DNA from: Psychrobacillus insolitus
GTDB taxonomy: Bacteria > Bacillota > Bacilli > Bacillales_A > Planococcaceae
Reading direction: 5' to 3'
NCBI RefSeq assembly: GCF_003254155.1
Contig: NZ_QKZI01000014.1
Span: 1-33,539, forward strand
Length of the DNA: 33,539 nucleotides
In this document: positions 32,901 through 33,539 of the stretch, piece after piece
How the letters are laid out: every line of letters starts with the position of its first letter
Numbering within the stretch: position 1 is the stretch's first letter
Program-made: the position numbers and the translations under genes
Notes under the pieces: generated by a model
Database searches by the model: none
Told to the model about the DNA's origin: nothing
What the model saw: only the letters and a program-made list of their open reading frames with translations

Positions 32901-33133
32901 ACAATATATGACGTTGGTGAAATAAGAAAATCGGAAGCGCCTATCTCTGCCTCGATAGGTAAGGCTGCTTGCGCTAGACAGATACTCTGTAGCAATGTAT
33001 AGACTTTATCTTATCTCTAAAAAAAGACTGCCTACAAAAAAACAGTTTTGCTGACTTTCTGGACAGTCCAGTGACAAATACGTAAATCAATTATAGCCGA
33101 CTAAAATTCTTCTCCAATATCATTTGACAAAGA
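32901..33133. repeat. Second copy of the TIR (MITE-like) element
   Basis: The left end acaatatatgacgttggtga (32901-32920) is identical to that at 16729. The right end (33105-33127) is a degraded inverse of it (about 11 of 14 core positions). Inside are a compact GTCTAGC-family copy (32927-33018, minus orientation) and the ggacagtcc/cgacaaata module shared with 1436-1514. It fills most of the gap between the regulator gene and the tRNA terminator, which holds no gene. Confidence 0.6.
32927..33018 (-). repeat. Compact copy of the GTCTAGC repeat family nested in the TIR element
   Basis: On the minus strand it runs from GATAAGATAAAGTC through GTCTAGCGCAAGCAGCC to AGATAGGCGCTTCCGATTTTC. It retains both ends of the family with a very short interior. 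Confidence 0.6.
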
Positions 33134-33152
33134 ACCATAAAAATAGATAATA

Positions 33153-33186
33153 AAAAAAGACAACCAAATGAATGATTGTCTTTTTT
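33153..33186 (-). terminator. Terminator of the tRNA operon
   Basis: Perfect 11-bp arms (33153-33163 and 33176-33186) lie 17 bp beyond tRNA-Glu, with a T-run on the minus strand. Confidence 0.85.
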
Positions 33187-33202
33187 CTTATAACTCTTAT
33201 TA

Positions 33203-33274
33203 TGACCCCTACGGGATTCGAACCCGTGTTACCGCCGTGAAAGGGCGGTGTCTTAACCGCTTGACCAAGGGGCC
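33203..33274 (-). tRNA. tRNA-Glu (TTC)
   Basis: The acceptor stem GGCCCCT pairs with AGGGGTC (one G-U). The anticodon stem CCGCC/GGCGG encloses CTTTCAC with anticodon TTC. The T arm GTTCGAATC is present. CCA is not encoded. Confidence 0.97.
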
Positions 33275-33283
33275 TAAAATATA

Positions 33284-33374
33284 TGGCGGAGAAGGAGGGA
33301 TTTGAACCCTCGCACCGGTCGCCCGATCTACACCCTTAGCAGGGGCGCCTCTTCAGCCACTTGAGTACTTCCCC
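33284..33374 (-). tRNA. tRNA-Ser (GCT)
   Basis: The acceptor stem GGGGAAG pairs with CTTCTCC (one wobble). The anticodon loop CTGCTAA has GCT. A long variable arm typical of tRNA-Ser follows, and CCA is encoded. Confidence 0.97.
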
Positions 33375-33380
33375 ATATAT

Positions 33381-33455
33381 TGGCTCCGAAGGTAGGACTC
33401 GAACCTACGACCAATCGATTAACAGTCGATTGCTCTACCACTGAGCTACTTCGGA
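33381..33455 (-). tRNA. tRNA-Asn (GTT)
   Basis: The acceptor stem TCCGAAG pairs with CTTCGGA. The anticodon loop CTGTTAA has GTT. The D arm AGCTCAGTGGTAGAGC and an encoded CCA are present. Confidence 0.97.
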
Positions 33456-33459
33456 ATAG

Positions 33460-33536
<77 letters not shown>

Positions 33537-33539
33537 ACT

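Overview
The window is a low-GC chromosomal segment from a Bacillales bacterium. Its men, pckA-metK, ytm/ytk and ytq gene content resembles the corresponding Bacillus subtilis region. Repeat content and protein divergence suggest a Planococcaceae/Caryophanaceae-type genome (Psychrobacillus or Lysinibacillus-like); the genus is inference. There is no phage, plasmid, insertion sequence with a transposase, or CRISPR array. It is mostly core metabolism, with short palindromic repeat elements filling many intergenic gaps.

Layout. 1-1900: a SpoIIM-family membrane protein gene between two direct repeats, then about 1 kb without a gene that holds several large hairpins. 1854-4755: leuS with a complete T-box leader (CUC specifier), strong promoter and terminator. 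4759-6991: ketone-body operon scoA-scoB-bdhA. 7085-8281: an MFS transporter. 8406-11641: ytqA (radical SAM) and mnmM/ytqB (tRNA wobble-uridine modification), followed by a type III polyketide synthase and its isoprenylcysteine methyltransferase-like partner (bpsA-bpsB). 11642-13068: a YtpA-like hydrolase that has lost its nucleophile serine, and a gamma-carbonic-anhydrase-fold protein (ytoA). 13376-16705: metK under a SAM-I riboswitch, divergent from pckA. 17330-19622: ytkD-ytmA-hypothetical and a two-gene unit including an unlisted 49-aa protein. 19661-21773: dps, a small membrane protein plus yidD, and a zinc-binding lipoprotein (ZnuA-like) with a possible Zur site.

21749-29191: menaquinone synthesis. 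menF-menD-menH-menB form a tight operon, menE lies beyond a terminator and a repeat element, and menA is divergent from menF; menC is not present. 29245-32838: a response regulator, a histidine kinase and two secreted or anchored tandem-PepSY proteins in one operon. 33153-33536: a tRNA cluster (Ile-Asn-Ser-Glu) read leftward, probably the tail of a longer tRNA or rRNA operon.

The least ordinary signals are: a perfect hairpin that masks the bpsA start codon while exposing its Shine-Dalgarno sequence in the loop; the serine-less YtpA homologue; a repeat family whose copies show compensatory base-pair changes; a MITE-like element with 14-bp inverted ends that has another repeat nested in it; and a perfect 11-bp dyad in the menF-menA intergenic region. 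I see no clear new multi-gene defence or biosynthetic system.
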